Assembly: GCA_018715585.1 (NCBI GenBank)
Contig: DVLH01000029.1
Coordinates: forward strand, 1-18,605
Direction of reading: 5' to 3'
Length of the DNA stretch: 18,605 bases
Source: Candidatus Aphodomonas merdavium
GTDB taxonomy: Bacteria > Bacillota > Clostridia > Christensenellales > Aristaeellaceae
In this document: in pieces, positions 7,601-13,063 of the stretch
Layout of the letters: every line of letters begins with the position of its first letter
Position numbering within the stretch: the stretch's first letter is position 1
Made by a program: the position numbers and the translations under genes
Notes under the pieces: model-generated
What the model saw: the letters and a program-made list of their open reading frames with translations, nothing else
What the model was told of the DNA's origin: nothing
Database searches by the model: none

Positions 7601-7932
7601 ATCAACAGGTTGTCGAAGCGTCGGAGGACCGCAGCGCGCTATTGAACAAGGATGGGTCGATGCGCAAAGGGGCAGGGCTGAACGAAAGCGAAATGCGAGG
7701 CCTGCTGCGCCAGGCGAAACGCTTAGCGGCCGAAATTGCAGCAGACATTGAGGCCGGGGAGGCAACGCCGCGCCCGGCGCGCGTGGGGACGCGCCTTTCC
7801 TGCGCGCAGTGCGCGTTTGCCGCCGTTTGCGGCTATGACGCGCAGAGCAGCCGCGCCGCTGTGCGCGAAGCGCCCGCCCTTTCCCGGCAAGAGGCGCTTG
7901 CGCGGCTACGCGCGGAAGGCGAGCAACCATAA
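4648..7932 (+). CDS. addB: AddB-type helicase/nuclease subunit (AddAB recombination complex)
   Basis: A 1094-aa AddB homologue, the second subunit of the AddAB helicase-nuclease that processes double-strand breaks for recombination (B. subtilis AddB is about 1160 aa). The order matches the family: N-terminal GRS loop then LLTPAQYTLQAELDLV (compare the VPDQMTF segment of AddB), an inactive helicase-like middle, and a C-terminal RecB-type nuclease with KIDRLDR (D890) and VDYKTG (D908, K910). Four cysteines for the [4Fe-4S] staple are present: C748 in FARCPFRHF and C1052, C1055, C1061 in CAQCAFAAVC. Unlike B. subtilis AddB (GRSGSGKT), the N-terminal loop reads GRSRSLWPR and lacks the Walker A Lys. 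AGGAGG (4634-4639) precedes the ATG by 8 nt. addA, which often follows addB, is absent here: the next gene is convergent and unrelated. Confidence 0.95.
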   Translation: MLTVLCGRSRSLWPRIECEIAEALRAGAEKILLLTPAQYTLQAELDLVDGLNLPGLIRVQVLSPESLARLVFLRAGAPEGTRLDGRGRAMALEAALRHASAPLKYYQSAAGRRGFRERVGTAVAAFKQARLSPQEVRQAAAALGEGDSLGAKLADLATVFSAYEASLSGNFLDAEDVREAVCERLLASGFAQGARVWCYGFDLVTPQLMRLVAELARLSESVRFALAWEAEDAPDGTVFQPARDTLARFARYLDAQGMLWRREIVREDGGAAPALAYLQRSLFAPQAPPYAGECACIRLTAAADPSDEAARIAQSVRSLALDGAPLEELAVVFGDAGQCAGPLARALSRAGVPFHLDEKRPALSHPLPRALLLSVRCACEGFRPDDMADLIKSGLVGVSGDACDALENYARAKGLRGAQWEKEAEDPQVESARVRLVEPLVRLRTGLRDAHTAEESVGALYRWLEDAQAYAALEEWEASFAARGMHEQAADCAQAWRLTMETLDQLCALLRGARLAMKDAPRVLEAGLSAAELGALPELPGAVHCGLLGHIKLGAKVRAVFLMGMQDGILRPAEQGLFSDEEAERVLEATGADGLALRGDALLCLRQMNLLDVLCAPSQSLSVSYALTASDGSPQRPSAWLKLLRRLFPGLSEGDGKRRIDAWYAAGPALDALGPALRVAFASGEMAEGTLTAARCLLSSEQTAPGARQVLYALRAPREMPPLSRETVHALYRFTQLSASRLEAFARCPFRHFAQYGLALQEREEFAVDRRDTGVFCHRAMERYAQLALRHGTWPNVTRQQSDALMDEALAPVRAEWEEGPLGATAASRAQAEALCRAARRTAWTYARQMAASAFRTIAVEARFGEGERLAPLLVQRSAGKAWRLGGKIDRLDRFQAEDGTQYLRVVDYKTGAMAFDFSQAAMGLQLQLPLYLAAAAEAYPGTKPAAACYGRFADPLAQTDSRKEEEIEEKIGAQMRLKGVLLADQQVVEASEDRSALLNKDGSMRKGAGLNESEMRGLLRQAKRLAAEIAADIEAGEATPRPARVGTRLSCAQCAFAAVCGYDAQSSRAAVREAPALSRQEALARLRAEGEQP

Positions 7933-7936
7933 AGAC

Positions 7937-7958
7937 AAAAAAGCCCGCCGAGGCGGGC
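7937..7958 (-). terminator. Second of two tandem terminators of the zinc-ribbon gene
   Basis: A 7-bp stem GCCCGCC (7943-7949) / GGCGGGC (7952-7958) with a 2-nt plus-strand spacer (effective loop somewhat larger) is followed on the minus strand by a run of six T (7937-7942) and more T-rich sequence. On the plus strand no T-run follows, so it acts mainly for the minus-strand gene. It begins 5 nt after the end of addB. Confidence 0.75.
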
Positions 7959-7971
7959 AAAGACAAAGCGC

Positions 7972-7997
7972 AAAAAAGCCCGCCGCGTACAGCGGGC
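7972..7997 (-). terminator. First of two tandem terminators of the zinc-ribbon gene
   Basis: GCCCGC (7978-7983) pairs with GCGGGC (7992-7997) around an 8-nt loop, followed on the minus strand by six T (7972-7977). It lies 31 nt after the zinc-ribbon stop. The stem is nearly the same sequence as that of the downstream terminator at 7943-7958. Confidence 0.75.
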
Positions 7998-8027
7998 GAA
8001 AAAAGGTGATGCGTCTTTGGTAGCGGG

Positions 8028-8513
8028 CTATTCGCCGTCGTTTTCCAGGGGACCTTCGTCGTCTAGGTCTTCCAGAGCGGCAACATCTTCCAGGTCTTCC
8101 AGATCGGCAAGCGGCGGCTCATCCAGCGGGATATCATCGGGAATATCCACATCGGTATCTTCGCCGTCTTCGTCCTCTTCCTCATCGTCGTCGAGGGAAA
8201 CACCACCATGCGTGCGCTTGACGGATTCGATTTCATCCATCTCGCTGATGGGGGCAACGTCGACGCCGCCGGTATCCACATCGCCGCCGTCCTCTTCGTC
8301 GGTGGAGAGCAGCTGGATGTAGCGCAGGTCGGCCAGGCAGTGCTTGCAGACATCTTCGCCGGGAAGCGCCGGTTCCTCTCCGCAAACGGAGCACATGACG
8401 ACCGCATCGTCGCGGCTGCGCGAGCCGCGCACTTCCTCACGGCAGACGGTGCACAGATCACCGTCGTCAAGAATGTAATTCAGTTCGCAGCGCGGACATT
8501 TTCGAAGAGCCAT
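8028..8513 (-). CDS. Double zinc-ribbon protein with a highly acidic C-terminal tail
   Basis: A 161-aa cytoplasmic protein. The N-terminal half has four CxxC knuckles in two pairs: CPRC and CTVC 11 residues apart, then CSVC and CKHC 12 residues apart, which fits two zinc ribbons. From about residue 70 the chain becomes strongly acidic with long Asp/Glu runs (SLDDDEEEDEDGEDTDVDIPDD) and leucine-spaced acidic repeats (LADLEDLEDVAALEDLDD). Such tails often mimic nucleic acid or bind basic proteins, but no function is known to me for this arrangement. ATG 8513 lies 6 nt after AAGGAGG; a good promoter is just upstream and two tandem terminators follow. It converges with addB and is divergent from a MATE transporter. 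Confidence 0.85.
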   Translation of the reverse strand: MALRKCPRCELNYILDDGDLCTVCREEVRGSRSRDDAVVMCSVCGEEPALPGEDVCKHCLADLRYIQLLSTDEEDGGDVDTGGVDVAPISEMDEIESVKRTHGGVSLDDDEEEDEDGEDTDVDIPDDIPLDEPPLADLEDLEDVAALEDLDDEGPLENDGE

Positions 8514-8547
8514 TCGTTTCCTCCTTGGGATTACCATCCATGGGCGC

Positions 8548-8576
8548 AATATAGCACAATAGCGTGCGCGGGGCAA
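8548..8576 (-). promoter_or_regulatory. Promoter of the zinc-ribbon gene
   Basis: On the minus strand TTGCCC (8571-8576), a 17-bp spacer and TATATT (8548-8553) with an upstream TG (extended -10). Predicted start near 8541, about 28 nt before the ATG at 8513. Confidence 0.75.
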
Positions 8577-8649
8577 CCCCCTTTTAAGAAAAATTAATTA
8601 ATTTTGTCAAGCTTGCCTATCTCTGCGAGAAAGCCGCTTGTTTTTTCGC

Positions 8650-8677
8650 TTGCCAAGCCGCGAAAGGGTGATACAAT
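8650..8677 (+). promoter_or_regulatory. Promoter of the MATE transporter, start coincides with the ATG
   Basis: TTGCCA (8650-8655), 16-bp spacer, TACAAT (8672-8677) with TG at 8669-8670 (extended -10). The usual distance to the start site places it at or next to the A of ATG 8684, which would make the mRNA leaderless. No Shine-Dalgarno sequence lies within 4-12 nt of that ATG. Confidence 0.65.
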
Positions 8678-8683
8678 AACCTT

Positions 8684-10075
8684 ATGAGTACGATTGCCGG
8701 TAATGATTTTTCTCAAGGAAGTGTGCCTAAGACGATTACGCGCCTGGCGCTGCCATTGATTGGCGCGGAAATCGTCAATGCACTTTATAACGTGGTGGAC
8801 CGCATCTACATCGCCCGCATCCCCGGCATGGGCAGCTTGGCGTTGACGGGTGTCGGCGTATGTTTCCCGTTTGTGATGATTATCTCCGCGTTTGCACAGC
8901 TGGGCGGGATGGGCGGCGCACCGCTTTTGTCCATCGCCCGCGGGGAAGGGGACTACGCAAAGGCAAAGCGCATCCAGGGGAATGCGCTGGTGCTGCTGGT
9001 TGCCTTTAGCATTGCGATCACGGTGGTGACGCTGCTGCTCAAAGGGCAGGCACTGTATTGGTTCGGCGCAAGCGTTGACACGTTTGCAAGCGCCAACGAA
9101 TACCTAACGGTTTATGTCCTGGGCAGCCCGTTCGTTCTCATTACCCTTGGCATGAACAGCTATATCAACGCGCAGGGCTATGCGCGCACGGGTATGTTTA
9201 CCGTGCTCATTGGCGCCGTGCTCAATATTGTGCTGGATCCGATCTTTATCTTCACCTTTGGGATGGGCGTTAGGGGTGCGGCGCTTGCAACCGTGCTTTC
9301 CCAGGCCGTCTCAGCGCTGTGGGTGATGCGCTTTTTGACGGGGAAGCACTGCATGCTCAAGGTGGAACGGCGCGACATGCGGCCGGATTTCTCGCTCATG
9401 CGCAGCATGCTTGGCCTGGGCTTTGCCAGCTTCATCATGAACGTTAACGACAGCCTAGTCTCTATCGTCTGCAATGCGCAGCTGCAGCGCTTTGGCGGGG
9501 ATGTCTATGTGGGCGTAATGACGGTGATTTCCTCGCTGCGCCAGGTGCTCTATTTGCCCATGAGCGGCTTTTCCCAAGGCTCGATGCCCGTGATTGGCTA
9601 TAACTACGGCGCAGGGTTGTACCGGCGGGTGCGCCAGGCGATTCTCTTTACGCTGACGGTTTGCGTCGCGTTTGCCACGAGCGTCTGGGCGGCGGCGGAG
9701 CTGCTGCCGGGCGCGCTGATGCGCATTTTTACAAGCGACGAGGCGCTCATCGCCGCGGGGATTCCCTGCTGCCGCATTTATTTTGCGCTGTTTATGTTCA
9801 TGAGCTTGCAGATGGCCGGGCAGCGCGGGTTTGTGGCGCTGGGACGCGCCAAGAAAGCGACGCTGTTTTCCATCCTGCGAAAAACGCTGATCGTCGCTCC
9901 GCTGGCGCTCATCCTGCCGGGCATGGGGCTTGGCGCGCACGGCGTGTTCCTGGCCGAGCCGGTGAGCGACTTCATCGGCCCCGTGGCCTGCTTTACGACG
10001 TTCATGCTTACGGAATGGCGCTTGCTGCGTGAGCCGGGCGAGAAAAAAGAGAAGCCGCGCCGCCTGCGCGATTAA
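8684..10075 (+). CDS. MATE-family multidrug efflux transporter
   Basis: A 463-aa integral membrane protein of the MATE (multi-antimicrobial extrusion) family, which exports cationic drugs or metabolites by H+ or Na+ antiport. About 12 hydrophobic helices are visible, with the two-fold repeat typical of MATE: first half with LALPLIGAEIVNALYNVVDR (near residue 30) and IGAVLNIVLDPIFIF (near 180), second half with SQGSMPVIGYNYGA near residue 300. Length is normal. The conserved GSVPKTITRLALP stretch begins at residue 12, which supports the ATG at 8684 even though it has no ribosome binding site; an in-frame GTG after AAGGA would cut into that stretch. The substrate is unknown. Its TAA overlaps the stop codon of convergent azlD, and a second, different MATE is present at the right end of the window. 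Confidence 0.93.
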   Translation: MSTIAGNDFSQGSVPKTITRLALPLIGAEIVNALYNVVDRIYIARIPGMGSLALTGVGVCFPFVMIISAFAQLGGMGGAPLLSIARGEGDYAKAKRIQGNALVLLVAFSIAITVVTLLLKGQALYWFGASVDTFASANEYLTVYVLGSPFVLITLGMNSYINAQGYARTGMFTVLIGAVLNIVLDPIFIFTFGMGVRGAALATVLSQAVSALWVMRFLTGKHCMLKVERRDMRPDFSLMRSMLGLGFASFIMNVNDSLVSIVCNAQLQRFGGDVYVGVMTVISSLRQVLYLPMSGFSQGSMPVIGYNYGAGLYRRVRQAILFTLTVCVAFATSVWAAAELLPGALMRIFTSDEALIAAGIPCCRIYFALFMFMSLQMAGQRGFVALGRAKKATLFSILRKTLIVAPLALILPGMGLGAHGVFLAEPVSDFIGPVACFTTFMLTEWRLLREPGEKKEKPRRLRD

Positions 10076-10398
10076 AAGACGAACTGTACCAGCGCCATGT
10101 AGCACAGGGCACCGCCTGCGATGGAGAGGAGCATCTGCCGCCGCCACAGATGCAGCGCGACAACCACGGCACAGGCGATCAGCTCCGGCAGCCCATGGCT
10201 ACCGCTGAAAATTGTTACGTCTTTTAGCGAATAGACGACGAGCAGGCCGAACGTCGCGCCCGGGAGCACCCGCCCCAGATAGCGGATGCAGCGCGGCGTG
10301 GGCTTTCCCGGCGGGAAAAACAAAAAAGGCAAAAAGCGCGTTAGCATCGTTCCAACGATAATCACGCCGATGGTGGCAAGCTGTTGCGCGGGCGTCAT
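10072..10398 (-). CDS. azlD: AzlD-family branched-chain amino acid exporter subunit
   Basis: A 108-aa membrane protein with about four hydrophobic segments, matching the AzlD family (small partner of AzlC). Family features are the N-terminal VGTMLTRFLPFLFF segment, the short PRCIRYLGRVLPGATFGLLVVYSLKD loop-helix and a C-terminal pair of helices. Its ATG overlaps the azlC stop codon as ATGA (10395-10398), so translation is probably coupled to azlC. AzlCD pairs export branched-chain amino acids or analogues in bacteria where they have been studied. The stop codon (10072-10074) shares bases with the stop of the convergent MATE gene, so no separate terminator fits between them. Confidence 0.9.
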   Translation of the reverse strand: MTPAQQLATIGVIIVGTMLTRFLPFLFFPPGKPTPRCIRYLGRVLPGATFGLLVVYSLKDVTIFSGSHGLPELIACAVVVALHLWRRQMLLSIAGGALCYMALVQFVF

Positions 10399-11108
10399 GC
10401 GCCTTCGCCCCCTTTCTCCAGCGGCTTTTTCAAGAGCAGCAGTGCCAACAACACGGCCGCCATGGCCGGAAGCATAAAGCTATCCGGCCCCCATAGGGCG
10501 AGGCACAGCGCGGGGAGCGCAAGGCCCAACAGCATATTGGCCCTGCGTTTTTGCGCTTTCCACTGTTCAAGGAAAATAACCAAGAACATCGCCGTCATTA
10601 CAAAGCCGATGCCTTCCGTGCTGAAATGAATGAAAGAGCCGCAAATGCCGCCAAGCGCCGCGCCCAGGAACCAGTAAATATGGTTGAGCAGCGTAACGAA
10701 AAACATGAACTGCCCGCGGTCCACTCCTTCGGGAGGCTGCGCGCTGTAGTTAATGGAGAACGTTTCGTCGCAAAGGCCAAAGATAAGATAAATCTTTTTC
10801 AGGCCCGTGCCTTTGTAGCGCTCCAGCATGGAAATGCCGTAAAAGAGATGGCGCGCATTGACGAGCAGCGTCATCACAAACGCCTGTGCCGGGCGGAAGG
10901 GGCCGAGCAGCAAATTGACGGCCACAAACTCCATTGAACCAGCAAAGATGGTCAGGCTCATGAGCGCGGGATACCAGAAAGGGAACCCGCTGGCGTTCAT
11001 GTAGACGCCGTAGGTGAGGCCCAGAAACCAAAAGCCTGCGAAGATGGGCAGGGTGTAGGGGAATGCGGCGCGCAGCGCGAGCCAGCGGGACGATTGTTTT
11101 TTTGCCAT
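10395..11108 (-). CDS. azlC: AzlC-family branched-chain amino acid exporter subunit
   Basis: A 237-aa polytopic membrane protein of the AzlC family, the large subunit of the AzlCD exporter. Visible marks are FPYTLPIFAGFWFLGLTYG near the N-terminus, AGSMEFVAVNLL (about 56-67), VNARHLFYGISML (about 83-95) and GLCDETFSI (about 111-119), which align with the conserved AzlC blocks. ATG 11108 is preceded by GAGG with 7 nt spacing. It is the first gene of a two-gene operon with azlD (4-nt ATGA overlap), driven by a TTGACA-type promoter. No regulator such as an Lrp/AzlB homologue is adjacent. Confidence 0.93.
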   Translation of the reverse strand: MAKKQSSRWLALRAAFPYTLPIFAGFWFLGLTYGVYMNASGFPFWYPALMSLTIFAGSMEFVAVNLLLGPFRPAQAFVMTLLVNARHLFYGISMLERYKGTGLKKIYLIFGLCDETFSINYSAQPPEGVDRGQFMFFVTLLNHIYWFLGAALGGICGSFIHFSTEGIGFVMTAMFLVIFLEQWKAQKRRANMLLGLALPALCLALWGPDSFMLPAMAAVLLALLLLKKPLEKGGEGA

Positions 11109-11142
11109 GGCATTGCCTCATTTGTTTTGCAAGGATTGCATC

Positions 11143-11172
11143 AGGATACGCTTGACGGAAAGGGTTTGTCAA
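11143..11172 (-). promoter_or_regulatory. Promoter of azlCD
   Basis: On the minus strand consensus TTGACA (11167-11172), an 18-bp spacer, then TATCCT (11143-11148). The predicted start near 11136 leaves a leader of about 28 nt before ATG 11108. No leucine-box or attenuator structure is evident in so short a leader. Confidence 0.7.
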
Positions 11173-11212
11173 TGCCGGGAGCGTTTTTTCTTGTTTTGCG
11201 GTAAACATGCAG

Positions 11213-11240
11213 CAAAAGCGGCCGTCCATGGACGGCCGCT
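11213..11240 (-). terminator. Intrinsic terminator of the HtrA gene
   Basis: A perfect 24-nt palindrome (11217-11240; half-site AGCGGCCGTCC) is followed on the minus strand by TTTTGC. It starts 17 nt after the HtrA stop codon. The T-run is short, but the stem is very stable and positioned as expected. Confidence 0.75.
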
Positions 11241-11257
11241 CGGAAAGAAGAAAAACG

Positions 11258-12367
11258 TTAGTTTACGCTGACTTCCACGTCAAAGGTGAGGTATTCGCCT
11301 TCGGGGATGTCCTCATCCACGCGGATCTGCGTCAGGTTCGGGATGCGGTAGACGGTGATGGAAACCGTTTCGCCATCGGCATGGCCGCGAATGATCTTTT
11401 GCAGCTCGGTGCTGGTATACACGCGCTCACCGTCGATTTCGATGATCAGGTCGTTTGCTTCAATGCCGGCCTTTTCGGCAGGGGCGCCTTTCTCTACCTC
11501 AACAACCCAAACGCTGCGCGGCAGCATTTCCTTTGTCGGCTCCTCGCTGGGGCTTTCAATGTCGCGGATGGTTACGCCGATGCGCGGGTATTGGCGCTCG
11601 CCAAATTCGATCAGGTCGTCCGCCACGTCCTTGACGGTGTTAATCGGGATGGCAAAGCCGATGCCTTCAATCGCGGCCGCGCCGAAGTAACCGTTGTTGG
11701 AAAGCTTCATGGACGTGATGCCCACCAGCTCGCCGTTAATGTTAAACAGCCCGCCGCCGCTGTTGCCGGCGTTAATTTCGGCGTTTGTCTGGATAAAGTT
11801 GGTGACGTCCGTGTCCGCACCGACGGAGCTGACGTCGCGGCCCAGGCCGCTGACGACGCCGACGGTCAACGTGTTGCTGAACTCCGATCCCAGCGGGTTG
11901 CCGATGACAAGCGCCCAATCGCCCACGGAGAGCTGGTCCGAATCACCGAGGGTGGCGGCAGGCACGTCAAGGCCCTCGCACAGCAGCACAGCCACGTCGC
12001 TGTCCGCATCGGTCGCAACAAGCTCGGCGGGATACTCTTCCTCGCCGACGATGATGAAGATGTTTTCAGCACCCTCGATGACATGGTTGTTGGTGACGAC
12101 GTAGGCGTCATCGCTGACGACGACGCCGGAACCGACGAACGCTGTGTGCGAGGAAATGCGGCCGTTGGCGATGGAAGCGCCCATGGAAATTTCAATGCCA
12201 ACAACGGATTGGCTGGCCTTAGCATAAGCGTCCTTGAAGGGGCTTTGCGCGGTAGAGGTGGTCTGCTGCGTGAGCAGGCTCTGCGCACTGGCACTGCTAA
12301 AGACAGAGAAAAGAAGAAGGACGGCTAAAATGATACCAACGCGTTTTGTCATCCGCTGATTTTTCAT
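11258..12367 (-). CDS. htrA: HtrA/DegP-family secreted serine protease with PDZ domain
   Basis: A 369-aa extracytoplasmic protease/chaperone of the S1C family, which degrades misfolded exported proteins. An N-terminal hydrophobic segment (about residues 10-25) is a signal peptide or anchor (SASAQ is a possible cleavage site). The trypsin-like domain (about 45-250) has H95 in TNNHVIEG, D124 in DADSDVAVL and S203 in NAGNSGGGLFN. The usual motif is NPGNSGGPL, so both prolines are replaced. A PDZ domain follows (about 268-345, with KGAPAEKAGIEANDLIIEIDG). Start choice is uncertain: ATG 12367 has a weak AGGG about 8 nt upstream, ATG 12397 has none better, and 12352 would also keep the signal peptide. 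An extended -10 (TGcTATGCT, 12415-12423) lies in the 85-bp gap shared with the divergent membrane-protein gene. No CtsR/CssR-type operator is recognised. Confidence 0.93.
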   Translation of the reverse strand: MKNQRMTKRVGIILAVLLLFSVFSSASAQSLLTQQTTSTAQSPFKDAYAKASQSVVGIEISMGASIANGRISSHTAFVGSGVVVSDDAYVVTNNHVIEGAENIFIIVGEEEYPAELVATDADSDVAVLLCEGLDVPAATLGDSDQLSVGDWALVIGNPLGSEFSNTLTVGVVSGLGRDVSSVGADTDVTNFIQTNAEINAGNSGGGLFNINGELVGITSMKLSNNGYFGAAAIEGIGFAIPINTVKDVADDLIEFGERQYPRIGVTIRDIESPSEEPTKEMLPRSVWVVEVEKGAPAEKAGIEANDLIIEIDGERVYTSTELQKIIRGHADGETVSITVYRIPNLTQIRVDEDIPEGEYLTFDVEVSVN

Positions 12368-12452
12368 GCGATGCCCTACTTTCTTTGATTTTTTCATTTT
12401 GAACGAGCATCCCTAGCATAGCATAAAATTATTAGAAAATTATGTCCCGTCT

Positions 12453-12833
12453 ATGAACGTTTGCAAGGAATGCGGCGCACGGTGGGTGAAAGGGCGGCAT
12501 AGGATGGTTGTGAAAGCGCCGCCCGTTGCGCGGCGCTTGCAAATGCTCCGCCAAGGGGGAATTGATTTGCAACCCTTGTTTGCCCTGCTTTTCTTTTGCG
12601 CTTTGGGCATTTTTGTCGGCGTCGTCGCCCATTGGGCGGATCGGGCCAGCGTATGGCCCTGGCTTTTGCTCTACGCGCTTTTGTGCGCGCTGGGGGCATT
12701 GCTCGGTGGCGCCGTGCTGCCCGCGGTTTTGTTTGCAGGTGCGCGCTTTTTGTGGCGTGCACTGCTTTCGGCGGCAGTAGCCGTTGCGGTTGCGCTGGTG
12801 TTGTGGTGGCTCCATCGCCGCAATGAGGCGTAA
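12453..12833 (+). CDS. Small membrane protein with a lone N-terminal CxxC
   Basis: A 126-aa protein that I do not recognise. It begins MNVCKECGARWVKGRH, half of a zinc-ribbon knuckle (C-x2-C-G) with no second CxxC in the chain. From residue 40 it is almost wholly hydrophobic with three to four probable membrane helices (LFALLFFCALGIFVGVV, VWPWLLLYALLCALGALLGG, a third around VLPAVLFAGARFLW, and VAVAVALVLWWL), ending in a short basic tail HRRNEA. No ribosome binding site precedes ATG 12453; ATG 12504, after a purine-rich stretch, is an alternative that would remove the CxxC. It is divergent from HtrA and followed by a strong hairpin. Real gene probable, exact start uncertain. Confidence 0.6.
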   Translation: MNVCKECGARWVKGRHRMVVKAPPVARRLQMLRQGGIDLQPLFALLFFCALGIFVGVVAHWADRASVWPWLLLYALLCALGALLGGAVLPAVLFAGARFLWRALLSAAVAVAVALVLWWLHRRNEA

Positions 12834-12844
12834 AACGTGCGAAA

Positions 12845-12877
12845 GCGCCGCGGAAGGCCAAGCGCCTCCCGCGGCGC
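12845..12877. terminator. Strong GC hairpin after the small membrane protein, probable terminator
   Basis: A 9-bp stem GCGCCGCGG (12845-12853) / CCGCGGCGC (12869-12877) continues after one A-C mismatch with AGGC/GCCT around a 5-nt loop. Only a short T stretch follows on either strand, so it is a likely but atypical terminator 11 nt after the stop codon. Confidence 0.5.
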
Positions 12878-12987
12878 AGCCGCGCTTTGGTATACTTGCC
12901 TGCGCGTTTTCATAAAGAAGAAAAAAAGGATAAATTGCGCTTGCCAATGCGTCTTATTTATAAGGCATGCCGTCGCGCAAGCCTGTC

Positions 12988-13016
12988 TTGACGCGAAGGA
13001 AGCGGCGTGTTATTGT
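12988..13016 (+). promoter_or_regulatory. Promoter of the HAD-lipoprotein operon
   Basis: TTGACG (12988-12993), 17-bp spacer, TATTGT (13011-13016) with TG at 13008-13009 (extended -10). Predicted start near 13023, giving a leader of about 40 nt to ATG 13064. The 186-bp region after the hairpin at 12877 is noticeably more AT-rich than the genes around it. A second weak promoter-like pair (TTGCGC, 17 bp, TTATAA near 12936-12964) is also possible. Confidence 0.7.
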
Positions 13017-13063
13017 AAGAGTGGTATATAAGTATTATTTTGACCATTACATACGGGGGAATA

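Noticed and set aside
11207..12328. Long plus-strand open frame (373 codons) opposite HtrA
   Set aside because: The minus-strand HtrA has a catalytic triad and PDZ domain. This frame only mirrors it and starts inside the HtrA terminator palindrome.
13040..13063. Upstream TTG start for the HAD gene
   Set aside because: No ribosome binding site precedes it. HAD homologues begin a few residues before the DxD motif, which fits ATG 13064.
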